The notes beneath the pieces are model-generated. The model made no database searches. It was given only the letters and a program-made list of their open reading frames with translations, and was not told where the DNA came from. From the NCBI GenBank assembly GCA_041725895.1, contig JBGRQA010000001.1:124001-188000 (forward strand): 64,000 bases of DNA, written 5' to 3'. The DNA comes from JBGRQA01 sp041725895. GTDB taxonomy: Bacteria; Bacteroidota; Bacteroidia; Bacteroidales; Marinifilaceae. A program made the translations under genes and the position numbers. Below, piece by piece: positions 7,610 through 15,645 of the stretch; within the stretch, counting starts at the first letter, position 1; the number at the start of each line of letters is the position of its first letter.

Positions 7610-8551
7610 AGTCGCTTATCTTGCTTGTAGATGTTCTTTTCTTAGCACTTAAAAGTCTTTTATGTAGACTCTCAGGAAGTTTTCTTTTCTCAATCGTACT
7701 CCACTTGAGATGATTTATAATTCTCCAGCTGTTTGGTAGGGGATTGCTTTGCATCAACTCCGTATTAAGTCCGTTTAAATACGGAGTTGATACGGACTTG
7801 ATCAGCTGAAGGTACAGAGAAGGTGCGGGAGATTCTCTTGCTTACAGAGAAAAATCAATTTTCTATCCAGGAATTGTTGTGTGCCATTTTCTAGGGAGTA
7901 ACCTAATTCAAACTGACCTGTTCTTCCTTACTTTCTACCTTATTCCTATAAATTACTTACAAAGAAGTCGACTAAACAATAAAAAAGTAAAAATAACTGC
8001 AATGGTAATTGTTGATTTTAGGAGTGAAATCGAGTCTTTTTCGTGAATTTACACCTCTTCAATGAAAACTATATTCTCTTGTTTTTCTTTGGAGTGTTTG
8101 TGGGATGTGAGTTATCTTTTCTTAACACCCTGATAAAAAGCCGTTTCGACGTGTTGTGATTGTGCTTTATAGTGCGCCTTGGAAAGCTACGAATCTCTTT
8201 GACATAAGACCATCCCCTTTAATTCTGAAAAAAGCCAAAAGGTAACCCTGAAAACGAATGTTTCTTATCACATGTAGAACGTAATACGAAATGTGATATT
8301 ATCATAGTTTTGTAATCTGTTCAACTGTAAAAGGAAGGAGGTGTTGGGAAAGTTAGAGTATTAAAACTGGAGAGGCATTAGATGTTGAATCCGGGGGAAT
8401 TGTCTACTCCGAAAAGAAGACCTGTTTTGGCAGTATTCCAAAAAGAAAATAGCACAACACAAATGCTTTGCAGGGCAAAGACAAAATGTGCTGTGCAGCT
8501 TTAAAGTAGCAAAGCAAATCTAATGGTTTTGCAAAAAAAAAAGATTACAAA
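7610..8551. other. Long gene-poor stretch before the peptide cassette
   Basis: No supported gene is present in 942 bases; only frames of about 40 codons or fewer were noticed, and none has a recognisable start region. Contents are interlocked inverted repeats (7753-7799), AT-rich DNA, and near the right end a perfect small hairpin (CTTTGC AGG GCAAAG, 8466-8480) followed by more GCAAAG copies. The right end could be the leader of the downstream peptide gene. Confidence 0.4.
7753..7799. repeat. Two interlocked inverted repeats
   Basis: Arm A (7753-7766) pairs with 7778-7791 and arm B (7767-7774) pairs with 7792-7799, giving the order A-B-A'-B'. Both arms share the CCGTATT/AAGTCCGT-like core, and each pairing is essentially perfect. 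Confidence 0.7.
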
Positions 8552-8836
8552 ATGAAAAAGAATATTTTTAGATCTTTGAGTGTTGTTTTAGTTATTACTC
8601 TCGTAATGATTAATTTGAATGCAGTGTTTGCTGTATATACTGAAGATAGAGAGCCTCCTATTGATGGTAGCGGGGGTACTGGAGATTCAATGACTGTAAC
8701 TTGTTATGATGATATTAACAATGGAGGTATTTTGTATAATAGTTATTTGAAAAGGGCATGTAATTTAGATACTAGATGTGCAAAAGTGAAATGTTCTAAT
8801 TATAATGATCCTGGAAAATGTACTTTAAGTAATTAA
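8552..8836 (+). CDS. Secreted cysteine-rich peptide, NVEALA-like
   Basis: The 94-residue precursor starts MKKNIFRSLSVVL, has a hydrophobic stretch to about residue 22, and continues LNAVFAVYTEDRE. The N-x-x-A-x-A-like sequence at the end of the hydrophobic segment resembles the motif of the NVEALA family of short Bacteroidota proteins; this assignment is an inference. The remaining 65 or so residues carry five cysteines (one in TVTCYDD, the others in RAC, TRC, VKC and GKC) and a glycine/serine patch. Export by Sec with later processing is likely. It sits 51 bases before the propeller lipoprotein gene, and base composition is markedly AT-rich like the rest of the cassette. The ATG follows an A-rich leader. 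Confidence 0.72.
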   Translation: MKKNIFRSLSVVLVITLVMINLNAVFAVYTEDREPPIDGSGGTGDSMTVTCYDDINNGGILYNSYLKRACNLDTRCAKVKCSNYNDPGKCTLSN

Positions 8837-8887
8837 CAAAAGATATGTCAGCTATTAGCTGACATACTTTGTTTAAATTGTAATAAT

Positions 8888-9937
8888 ATGAGAATTTACC
8901 TATGCATATTAGTATTATTTTGTATTTCCTGTAATTTTAAATTACGTGATTGTAAAGAAATAAATATAGAAAATGTTAATTGTGTTGATACCTTAAATTA
9001 TTCCTCTGAAAAAAGTGTTGAGTTATTATATCCAAGCAGAATAAATATTGTCGATCAATTTCTAATCATTACGAATGAAAAAAATACATCGTTTTTTGAT
9101 GTATATGATTTGAGTTCCATGGAGAAGATAATATCGTTTGGGAAAAAAGGAAAGGGACCAAGAGAATATTTAATGCCTTCTATTTATGCAACTCAAATAG
9201 TAAATGATTCAGCCTTCCTATGTGTGTTTGATGTTTTAAAAAGAATTGATTGTAGGATTAATTTATCGGGAGTAATTAAAAACTGTAATTTGTTGCCAAC
9301 AATTGAGAAATTGCCAAATAAATTAGGTATACCTGAGAAAATTATTTACAAGTCTACTGATACTATAATATTTTCTCCGGACAGCGATATGGATCATGCT
9401 CGGTTTTGTATATATAGTTATGAAACTAACAAAAAGTTACAAATAAAGTATTTGCCAGAACTTGATTATGATATAAGTAAAATAAATTGTTATCCAATAT
9501 ACAACAATGTAAGTTCTTGTTATAGCGATAGTCTAGGGGTTTTTGCGGCAACGTCGGTAATGTTAGGGCAAGTGGATTTTTTTAGGAAGAATGGACAGTA
9601 TCTTTATTCTTCAGTAATAGAAAGGCAAGAGAAGTTAAAATATGGAAGTGAAAATCATTTGATATTTAGGCATTCTCCAACTCGATATCATACAGATTTA
9701 AGAGATTATGATGGATATGTTTATTTGCTTTATTCAAAGATAAATGGAGAGGGGCAAGTAAGTAATTCAGAAATATACAAACTAGATTGGAAAGGAAAGG
9801 TTATAAAAAAAATTGTCATGAATAAGGTATGTGTTTCATTTGATATCTCTGAGAAAGATGGATGTCTGTATGCAGTAACATATGATAATTTCAATTATTC
9901 GGTGATTAAATGCAATTTGAGTAATGAAAAATTATAG
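8888..9937 (+). CDS. 6-bladed beta-propeller (TolB-like) lipoprotein
   Basis: The 349-residue protein begins with a lipoprotein signal peptide (MRIYLCILVLFCISC, lipid-modified Cys at about 15). The body has the repeat features of the Bacteroidota TolB-like six-blade propeller family: a YDLSSMEKIISFGKKG blade followed by GKGPREYLMPS, and later blades such as YLLYSKINGEG and IYKLDWKGKVIKK. Such proteins are usually surface or periplasmic lipoproteins of unknown ligand, often encoded next to short exported peptides. Its 3' end overlaps the next gene by 14 bases. Codon usage is very AT-rich compared with genes on either side, which suggests horizontal acquisition. Confidence 0.75.
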   Translation: MRIYLCILVLFCISCNFKLRDCKEINIENVNCVDTLNYSSEKSVELLYPSRINIVDQFLIITNEKNTSFFDVYDLSSMEKIISFGKKGKGPREYLMPSIYATQIVNDSAFLCVFDVLKRIDCRINLSGVIKNCNLLPTIEKLPNKLGIPEKIIYKSTDTIIFSPDSDMDHARFCIYSYETNKKLQIKYLPELDYDISKINCYPIYNNVSSCYSDSLGVFAATSVMLGQVDFFRKNGQYLYSSVIERQEKLKYGSENHLIFRHSPTRYHTDLRDYDGYVYLLYSKINGEGQVSNSEIYKLDWKGKVIKKIVMNKVCVSFDISEKDGCLYAVTYDNFNYSVIKCNLSNEKL

Positions 9938-10469
9938 TTTCACAGTTATATTATTAATTGTATTTTGTCTGGGACTTCTTGCTTGTAATTGGTGGAGTTC
10001 GAGTGTGTTGAGAAAGCAAGTTAAGGAAAAAAATGAATTGGTGGTGAATATCAATGAAAAGAAATTTTTTTCATTGCAAATGATTGAAAAGATATTAGTG
10101 GATCAAGATTTTCCAATTCCAGAGGCTTTATTGTTTTATCTTCCTAAAGGAGGATGTTCTCAGTGTGTTGAGAAGTTATTTTTAGAATTGGAAGGCAGAA
10201 ATCTTTTAAATAAAACGATTTTGTATGTTGGGGATGAGATTTGGATACCTACCATTGAATATGTTAATAATATATATCATGGTGTATTAAAGTATGATAT
10301 TGGAAAACCAATATTTGAAGAAGGCAATGATAAAATGGTGTATGTATGTTTCAAGAAAGAAAAACCTTATGATATAGGATTTTTAGATATTGATTATTTA
10401 GGAAGAATGTTGGATGGGATTAAAGAAGCCAATAAAGATCTGTTTGAAGATGATGGTGAATTAAATTAG
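9924..10469 (+). CDS. Thioredoxin-fold-like lipoprotein with CxxC
   Basis: The 181-residue protein has a signal peptide with a lipobox (GLLAC, Cys at about 21). After a linker comes a segment LLFYLPKGGCSQCVEKLF (about residues 68-85), whose CSQC motif sits at the start of a helix after a beta strand, as in thioredoxin-like oxidoreductases. The rest has alternating strands and helices without a family I can name. It overlaps the propeller gene by 14 bases, so the two are translationally coupled. A role in reducing or isomerising disulfides of the cysteine-rich peptide encoded two genes upstream is an attractive inference only. Confidence 0.62.
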   Translation: MKNYSFTVILLIVFCLGLLACNWWSSSVLRKQVKEKNELVVNINEKKFFSLQMIEKILVDQDFPIPEALLFYLPKGGCSQCVEKLFLELEGRNLLNKTILYVGDEIWIPTIEYVNNIYHGVLKYDIGKPIFEEGNDKMVYVCFKKEKPYDIGFLDIDYLGRMLDGIKEANKDLFEDDGELN

Positions 10470-10663
10470 TCGGAGCTCTTCGAAATAAGAGCAGTTTTCA
10501 AACAATGTCACTTATGTTGACTAGATTTTATTTTGAATATTTTACTCTGATAGCATATTTTTTTTACGACGGTGTTTTTTTTTTGAACATGGTAGAATTT
10601 TTAAAAACCCTTTTCTACCTACCTAAAAGAAAATTGTATTACGTAATTATTTTGTTAACTTTA

Positions 10664-10699
10664 ATCGCTCGTTAACTAATCGTTTAGTTTTCGAGCGAT
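10664..10699. promoter_or_regulatory. 36-bp dyad upstream of the efflux operon, probable operator
   Basis: Outer arms 10664-10671 and 10692-10699 (ATCGCTCG/CGAGCGAT) and inner arms 10674-10679 and 10684-10689 (AACTAA/TTAGTT) are perfect inverted repeats around the centre TCGT. Overall 14 of 16 positions per arm pair. It ends 31 bases before the start codon of the membrane fusion protein, a usual place for a TetR-type or similar repressor site. Confidence 0.6.
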
Positions 10700-10730
10700 C
10701 TTGATTTCCATCAATTTTAAGCTATCAACC

Positions 10731-11789
10731 ATGCGTATTCCCCTACTACTATTGGGTGCGGCTCTGTTGGCTACGGGCTGTACTTCCACCAAAGGCAAAA
10801 CCGATGAGAATGCCGCCAAGCTGGCCTACCGCGAGGAGGTGAACGAAGTGAAAACCCTGAAGCTGGCACCAGGCACCTTTCAGAAGGAGCTGGTGAGCAA
10901 TGGCAAGTTGCGGGCTTTCCGTAAGTGTGAATTGCATTTTACCACTACTGAGGTGGTAAAGAGTTTGAACATCCAAAATGGTTCCCGGGTACAAAAAGGG
11001 ACTCTGTTGGCTCAATTGGAGGATTTTGAGGTGAAGAACCGTTTGGAACAGAGTCAGCAATCTCTGGAGAAGGCTCGCCTGGATCTGGAGGATGTGCTCA
11101 TCGGGCAGGGCTACGATGGAAAGGATACCGCTCAAATTCCCCGGGAGGTGCTGCGTATCGCCAAATTGAAATCCGGATTTGCTACTGCTACTAACGCATA
11201 CACCAAAGCGCAGCATGATTATAGAGCCACCCGTTTGATCGCTCCTTTCGATGGGGTGGTGGCCAATCTGAATGGTCGGGTTTACGATCGCACCGATAGT
11301 AGCAAACCTTTTTGTACACTTATTGACAACCTAACTTTCGAAGTGGAATTTTCAGTTATGGAGTCGGAGGTGAATCAGGTTGCCGAAGGACAGTCCGTAA
11401 AGGTTTCCCCCTTTGCCAACGAAAAGCAGTATGCCGGTACCATTACTCAAATCAATCCTGTAATTGATGACAATGGTCTGGTTAAGATTGCTGCCAAAGT
11501 TCGCAATACCGATGGTCAACTATTGGAAGGGATGAATGTTCGGGTTTTGATAGAGAACAGTCTGTCCAATCAACTCATCGTTCCCAAATCTGCCGTTCTT
11601 CTTCGCCAGAACAAGGAAGTGGTTTTTACTCACGAAAAAGGAACCGCCATTTGGCACTACGTTACCACCGGTCAGGAAAACAGTACCGCTTTTACCATTA
11701 CCGACGGCTTAAAATCCGGAGACGAAGTGATTGTGGAAGGGAATCTGAATTTGGCGCATGAAGCCAAAGTTAAAGTGGCAAGTAACTAG
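10731..11789 (+). CDS. RND efflux membrane fusion protein (lipoprotein)
   Basis: This 352-residue periplasmic adaptor links an inner-membrane RND pump to an outer-membrane channel. The start at ATG 10731 gives a lipoprotein signal (MRIPLLLLGAALLATGC, Cys17); an upstream TTG at 10701 would bury it. A lipoyl/barrel-sandwich half (VQKGTLLAQLEDFEV), a coiled-coil hairpin (about residues 102-165), the second half (RLIAPFDGVVANLNGRV), a beta-barrel domain and a membrane-proximal domain (VIVEGNLNLAHEAKVKV) are in the usual order. The last few codons and the stop lie inside the left arm of the repeat element that follows. It heads the locus with two RND pumps and a TolC-like channel. Confidence 0.93.
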   Translation: MRIPLLLLGAALLATGCTSTKGKTDENAAKLAYREEVNEVKTLKLAPGTFQKELVSNGKLRAFRKCELHFTTTEVVKSLNIQNGSRVQKGTLLAQLEDFEVKNRLEQSQQSLEKARLDLEDVLIGQGYDGKDTAQIPREVLRIAKLKSGFATATNAYTKAQHDYRATRLIAPFDGVVANLNGRVYDRTDSSKPFCTLIDNLTFEVEFSVMESEVNQVAEGQSVKVSPFANEKQYAGTITQINPVIDDNGLVKIAAKVRNTDGQLLEGMNVRVLIENSLSNQLIVPKSAVLLRQNKEVVFTHEKGTAIWHYVTTGQENSTAFTITDGLKSGDEVIVEGNLNLAHEAKVKVASN

Positions 11790-12340
11790 TAATAAGAGGC
11801 AAGTCGTTAAAGAAAAAGTAAGTGACAAGTTTCTAGATACAAATAGCAAGAGAAGGTCATTTTATTTACCAAAATCCATTCTAAATCATCGAAGAAATAA
11901 GAGTATGAAAAATTTTAAGAATCTGAAAGTCTGGCAGCAGGGGATTTGTTTGGTGAGTCAGGTTTATGAGCTAGCAAAATTATTGCCTTCGGAGGAAAAG
12001 TATGGTTTATACTCCCAAATCACAAGAGCTGCAGTGTCAATTCCCTCAAATGTGGCTGAGGGCTGTAGCAGATCAAGTAAAAAAGATTTTCACCGATTTG
12101 TAGAAATAGCATTAGGTTCTTCATTTGAATTGGAAACGCTTTTGTTTATCATGCAGGAGTTGAATTATAGTGATAAGCGTTCGTTAAAAGAAATTATGAG
12201 CCACCTTGAGGAGGAGCAAAAAATGTTGCAAGGATTAATGAAATCACTCAAAAAAGATCTTGTTTTAAGTAGTTAGTGATAAATAAATAATAAGAACAAA
12301 AAACGTCAAGTTTTACTTGGTACTTGTCACTTGCTACTTT
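11772..12340 (+). mobile_element. IVS-like element with terminal inverted repeats
   Basis: The left arm 11772-11796 and right arm 12316-12340 are inverted repeats matching at about 20 of 25 positions (AAAGTGGCAAGTAAC against the complement of GTCACTTGCTACTTT). More CAAGT-type repeats lie just inside. The element encloses one gene, a four-helix-bundle protein of the 23S rRNA intervening-sequence family. Structure and cargo match an intervening sequence rather than an insertion sequence, since no transposase is encoded. It sits between the fusion protein and RND pump genes. Confidence 0.65.
11905..12276 (+). CDS. Four-helix bundle protein (23S rRNA intervening-sequence family)
   Basis: This 123-residue protein matches the small four-helix-bundle family first known from intervening sequences in 23S rRNA genes. 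Hallmarks are KNLKVWQQGICLVSQVYELA at the N-terminus, PSEEKYGLYSQITRAAVSIP, SNVAEGCSRSSKKDF, and a long C-terminal helix. The ATG at 11905 gives the standard length; an upstream in-frame start would overlap the fusion-protein gene and repeat arm. Its biochemical role is not established. Here it is not in an rRNA gene but in an efflux operon, flanked by inverted repeats, and has no visible link to efflux. Confidence 0.88.
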   Translation: MKNFKNLKVWQQGICLVSQVYELAKLLPSEEKYGLYSQITRAAVSIPSNVAEGCSRSSKKDFHRFVEIALGSSFELETLLFIMQELNYSDKRSLKEIMSHLEEEQKMLQGLMKSLKKDLVLSS

Positions 12341-12403
12341 CTTCTCAAACCAGAAATTCTAAATACTGTTTAGCAAAACTCAAAACTTTAAACACCCCCC
12401 CCT

Positions 12404-15400
12404 ATGGTCCGCTTTCTTCTCACCCGTCCCATTGCCGTTACAATGACCTTCATTGCTATCCTTTTACTCGGAGTAGTGGCTATCGGGCGACTGCCGGTGT
12501 CGTTGATGCCGGATATTGCAATTCCGGAAATAACGGTACAGATTAGTTATAAAAATGCATCGGCACGTGAGTTGGAGAATTCGGTAGTGGCTTCGTTGCG
12601 TCGTCAGTTGATGCAAGTGGGGCATCTGGAGGATATCCATAGCGAAACCCGCGACGGGAATGCCATTATCCGCATGAAGTTGGCCTATGGTACCGATATC
12701 AACTTTGCTTACATAGAAGTGAATGAAAAGATCGACCGGGCGATGGCCTCTTTGCCTCGCGATATGGCACGTCCTAAGGTAATCAAGGCCAGTGCTACCG
12801 ATTTGCCGGTATTCAATCTCAACCTCAGGTTACAACAAGAGGGGGATGAGCAGAAATTTATGGAACTGAGCGAATTTGCCGATGCAGTTATTCGAAAGCG
12901 GTTGGAGCAACTGCCCCAGGTGGCTATGGTCGATCTGACCGGTCGGATTTTTCCGGAGATTCTTATCGTGCCTGATCCAACAAAATTGAAAGCTTTGGGC
13001 TTAAAATTGGGGGATCTGGAAGGACTGATCCAAAAGAATAATATCGATTTTGGAAACCTGCAGATCCAGGATGGTTACTACCAATACAGCATCCGTTTCT
13101 CTTCCCGTTTGAAGAACCGAAGGGATGTGGAGGAGCTCTACCTGAAAGCCGGAGACCGGATTCTTCAGCTCAAGGATGTGGCGGAGGTAAAAACAGTTGC
13201 TCAAGCACGAAAAGGTTTGGCAATGATCAACGGACAGAATGCCATTTCCCTTTCAATCATCAAGCAATCGGATGCTCGATTGCAGGAGATGGAAGAGGAG
13301 TTGAGGGAGTTGGTGGGGATTTTTGAGAAAGATTACCCCGATATTGTATTTGAGATTTCCCAGGACCAGACCCGACTGCTGGATTACTCCATCAACAACC
13401 TTCGCCAGAGTTTACTTTGGGGTGCCGGACTTGCTTTTTTTATAATGTTCTTCTTCCTGAAGGATTTTAGAGCACCATGGCTTATCGGGGTATCCATTCC
13501 TACCTCTCTGATTGTTTCTCTTCTGTTTTTCCATCTGGCCGGTTTGTCTTTGAATATTATCTCCCTTTCGGGATTGGTGTTGGGTATCGGAATGATGATT
13601 GATAACTCCATCATCGTAATTGATAATATTGCCCAATACAGGGAGAGGGGAGAGAACCTTCTTGCAGCTTGTGCCAAGGGAACCAATGAGGTTATTCGTC
13701 CTCTGCTAAGTTCTGTGCTGACTACCTGTGCTGTATTTATACCTATGATTTTTATTTCAGGGATGGCCGGAGCATTGTTCTACGATCAGGCCTTGGCCGT
13801 AACGATTGGTCTGTTTGTTTCCCTTCTGGTTTCCATCACCATTCTGCCGGTGTACTATCGCTTGTTCTACCGAAAGGAGGGGAAGAGGCGAATGGACAGG
13901 TTGGTTGCCCGAATGAGCGGATTCAACTATGAAGAGATGTATGAGAAAGGCTTGCGACTGGTGTTTCGACATCAGGCAGGAGCCTGGATCTTTTTCCTGT
14001 TGCTCGTGGCAGGAGGAGCCTGGTTGGCCATGGATTTGAAAACCTCTCGTTTGCCTAAGGTGGAACAGCACGAATTAATGGTTCAGGTGGACTGGAACGA
14101 TCGGGTGCATGTAGTGGAGAACCAGCGAAGAATAAATGAATTGATTGCGGAAGTACGGAATTCAGTTTTGCAAACTACAGCTCTGGTAGGGGAGCAGCAA
14201 TATTTACTGAACCGGGAGCAGGAGTTTTCCTCCTCTGAGAGCCGGGTTTATTTAAATGCTGAGGATGAAAATGGAATAGAGAATGTTAAGCAGATTTTGG
14301 ATCATTACCTGAAGCGGAAATATCCTTCAGCACGTGTTACTTATTTTCCACCGCCCAATCTTTTCGAGCAAATTTTTGGAAATGATGAGGCTCCTTTGGT
14401 AGCCAGGTTGAGTATTCAGAATAAGGAGGAGCGACAGCAAGTGGAGATGCTTGGTGAGTTGGAGAAGGATTTCAGGGCGCTTTTTCCAAACCAGTTGGAG
14501 ATCAACCAGAGTTTGCAGGAGCACTTGCAACTGACGGTCGATCCGGTTCGTTTGCTGGCCTATAATGTGGAGTCGGAAGCTGTTTATCAGAAGCTGAGGA
14601 CCGCTTTTAACGATAATCAGCTGGCAGTGATTAAAGAGAATCAAAGTTTTGTGCCTATTGTTCTGGGGGAAGGGCAGCGGCGTATCTCCGATATATTGAA
14701 GCAAACACAAATTCAAAACGGTGTAGGGGCCGATTATTCCTTAAGTCAGTTGATTCGAGAAGAGCATTTGGCTGGTTTAAAAAGTATCATCGCAGGAAAG
14801 GAAGGGGAGTATCTGCCTTTCCAATTAAATATTCAGGAGAAGGAGTTGATCTCGGCCCGGAATAAGGTTCGTCGGATGGTAGGTAAGTATCCCGATGTAA
14901 ACCTGTCCTTCTCGGGAAGCATCTTCTCCAATCGAAAATTGATGAAGCAGCTGAGTATGATTCTGGTCATCTCCCTTTTGTTGCTGTATTTTATCCTGGC
15001 CTCTCAGTTTGAATCCTTGACTCAGCCTTTGATTGTATTGTTGGAAGTGCCCATCGATATCGGAGGTGCCTTTCTCCTGCTTTGGTTGTTTGGAGGAGGT
15101 TTGAACCTGATGTCCCTGATTGGGATTATTGTGATGTCCGGTATTATTATCAACGATTCCATTCTCAAGATCGATACCATCAATCGCCTTCGCAAGGAGG
15201 AGGGGTACCATCTCCTACGGGCCATTAGTGTTGCGGGCCAACGTCGTTTGAAGCCCATTCTTATGACTTCGCTGACTACCATTTTGGCTTTGGTTCCTTT
15301 TCTGTTTACAACCGGACTGGGTTCCGATTTGCAAAAGCCATTGGCGGTAACGGTGATTGGAGGAATGGGAATTGGAACCGTGGTAAGTTTATACTTTGTT

Positions 15401-15442
15401 CCCTTGTGTTACTACTATTTGAATAGAAGAAAGAATTATTAA
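12404..15442 (+). CDS. RND efflux pump 1
   Basis: This 1012-residue inner-membrane proton-driven pump has the two-fold RND layout: TM1 (about residues 10-30), a large periplasmic loop, TM2-7, a second periplasmic loop, and TM8-12. In TM4 the motif GIGMMIDNSIIVIDNI (near residue 400) supplies the acidic residue of the proton relay. The second half shows SGSIFSNRKLMKQLS before TM8 and GIIVMSGIIINDSILKIDTI in TM10-11. It starts two bases after a run of eight C. Its partners are the fusion protein upstream and the channel downstream. The substrate cannot be told from sequence. Confidence 0.95.
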   Translation: MVRFLLTRPIAVTMTFIAILLLGVVAIGRLPVSLMPDIAIPEITVQISYKNASARELENSVVASLRRQLMQVGHLEDIHSETRDGNAIIRMKLAYGTDINFAYIEVNEKIDRAMASLPRDMARPKVIKASATDLPVFNLNLRLQQEGDEQKFMELSEFADAVIRKRLEQLPQVAMVDLTGRIFPEILIVPDPTKLKALGLKLGDLEGLIQKNNIDFGNLQIQDGYYQYSIRFSSRLKNRRDVEELYLKAGDRILQLKDVAEVKTVAQARKGLAMINGQNAISLSIIKQSDARLQEMEEELRELVGIFEKDYPDIVFEISQDQTRLLDYSINNLRQSLLWGAGLAFFIMFFFLKDFRAPWLIGVSIPTSLIVSLLFFHLAGLSLNIISLSGLVLGIGMMIDNSIIVIDNIAQYRERGENLLAACAKGTNEVIRPLLSSVLTTCAVFIPMIFISGMAGALFYDQALAVTIGLFVSLLVSITILPVYYRLFYRKEGKRRMDRLVARMSGFNYEEMYEKGLRLVFRHQAGAWIFFLLLVAGGAWLAMDLKTSRLPKVEQHELMVQVDWNDRVHVVENQRRINELIAEVRNSVLQTTALVGEQQYLLNREQEFSSSESRVYLNAEDENGIENVKQILDHYLKRKYPSARVTYFPPPNLFEQIFGNDEAPLVARLSIQNKEERQQVEMLGELEKDFRALFPNQLEINQSLQEHLQLTVDPVRLLAYNVESEAVYQKLRTAFNDNQLAVIKENQSFVPIVLGEGQRRISDILKQTQIQNGVGADYSLSQLIREEHLAGLKSIIAGKEGEYLPFQLNIQEKELISARNKVRRMVGKYPDVNLSFSGSIFSNRKLMKQLSMILVISLLLLYFILASQFESLTQPLIVLLEVPIDIGGAFLLLWLFGGGLNLMSLIGIIVMSGIIINDSILKIDTINRLRKEEGYHLLRAISVAGQRRLKPILMTSLTTILALVPFLFTTGLGSDLQKPLAVTVIGGMGIGTVVSLYFVPLCYYYLNRRKNY

Positions 15443-15504
15443 TAAGTCGTGAGTAATGAAAAAAAAGGAAGTTAGTTCAATATTCAGACAAACATTACTC
15501 GAAG

Positions 15505-15575
15505 CGTCATTCCGAACTTGTTTCGGAATCTGTAATTCGATGGTTTAGGGATCCTGAAACAAGTTCAGGATGACG
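15505..15575. repeat. REP-like palindromic repeat
   Basis: The arm beginning CGTCATTCCGAACTTG (15505) is an inverted repeat of the arm ending CAAGTTCAGGATGACG (15575), with about 20 bases between. Each arm holds its own smaller palindrome (GAACTTGTTTC-type core). This is the dispersed extragenic hairpin type common in Bacteroidota genomes. It lies between RND pump 1 and the channel gene and may stabilise or process the mRNA. Confidence 0.8.
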
Positions 15576-15645
15576 GAAGAAAGTAGCTGTGGTTCTCAAA
15601 TAAATAAGTTATGGTGTGTAGTTAAGAGAATAAATAAATTTACAT

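Noticed and set aside
8382..8504. 40-codon frame just upstream of the cysteine-rich peptide
   Set aside because: It has no signal peptide, family resemblance or ribosome site, and overlaps the small hairpins of the probable leader.
11758..11904. Longer start for the four-helix-bundle gene
   Set aside because: The extension overlaps the fusion-protein gene and repeat arm and reads as low-complexity basic sequence; family length fits the ATG at 11905.
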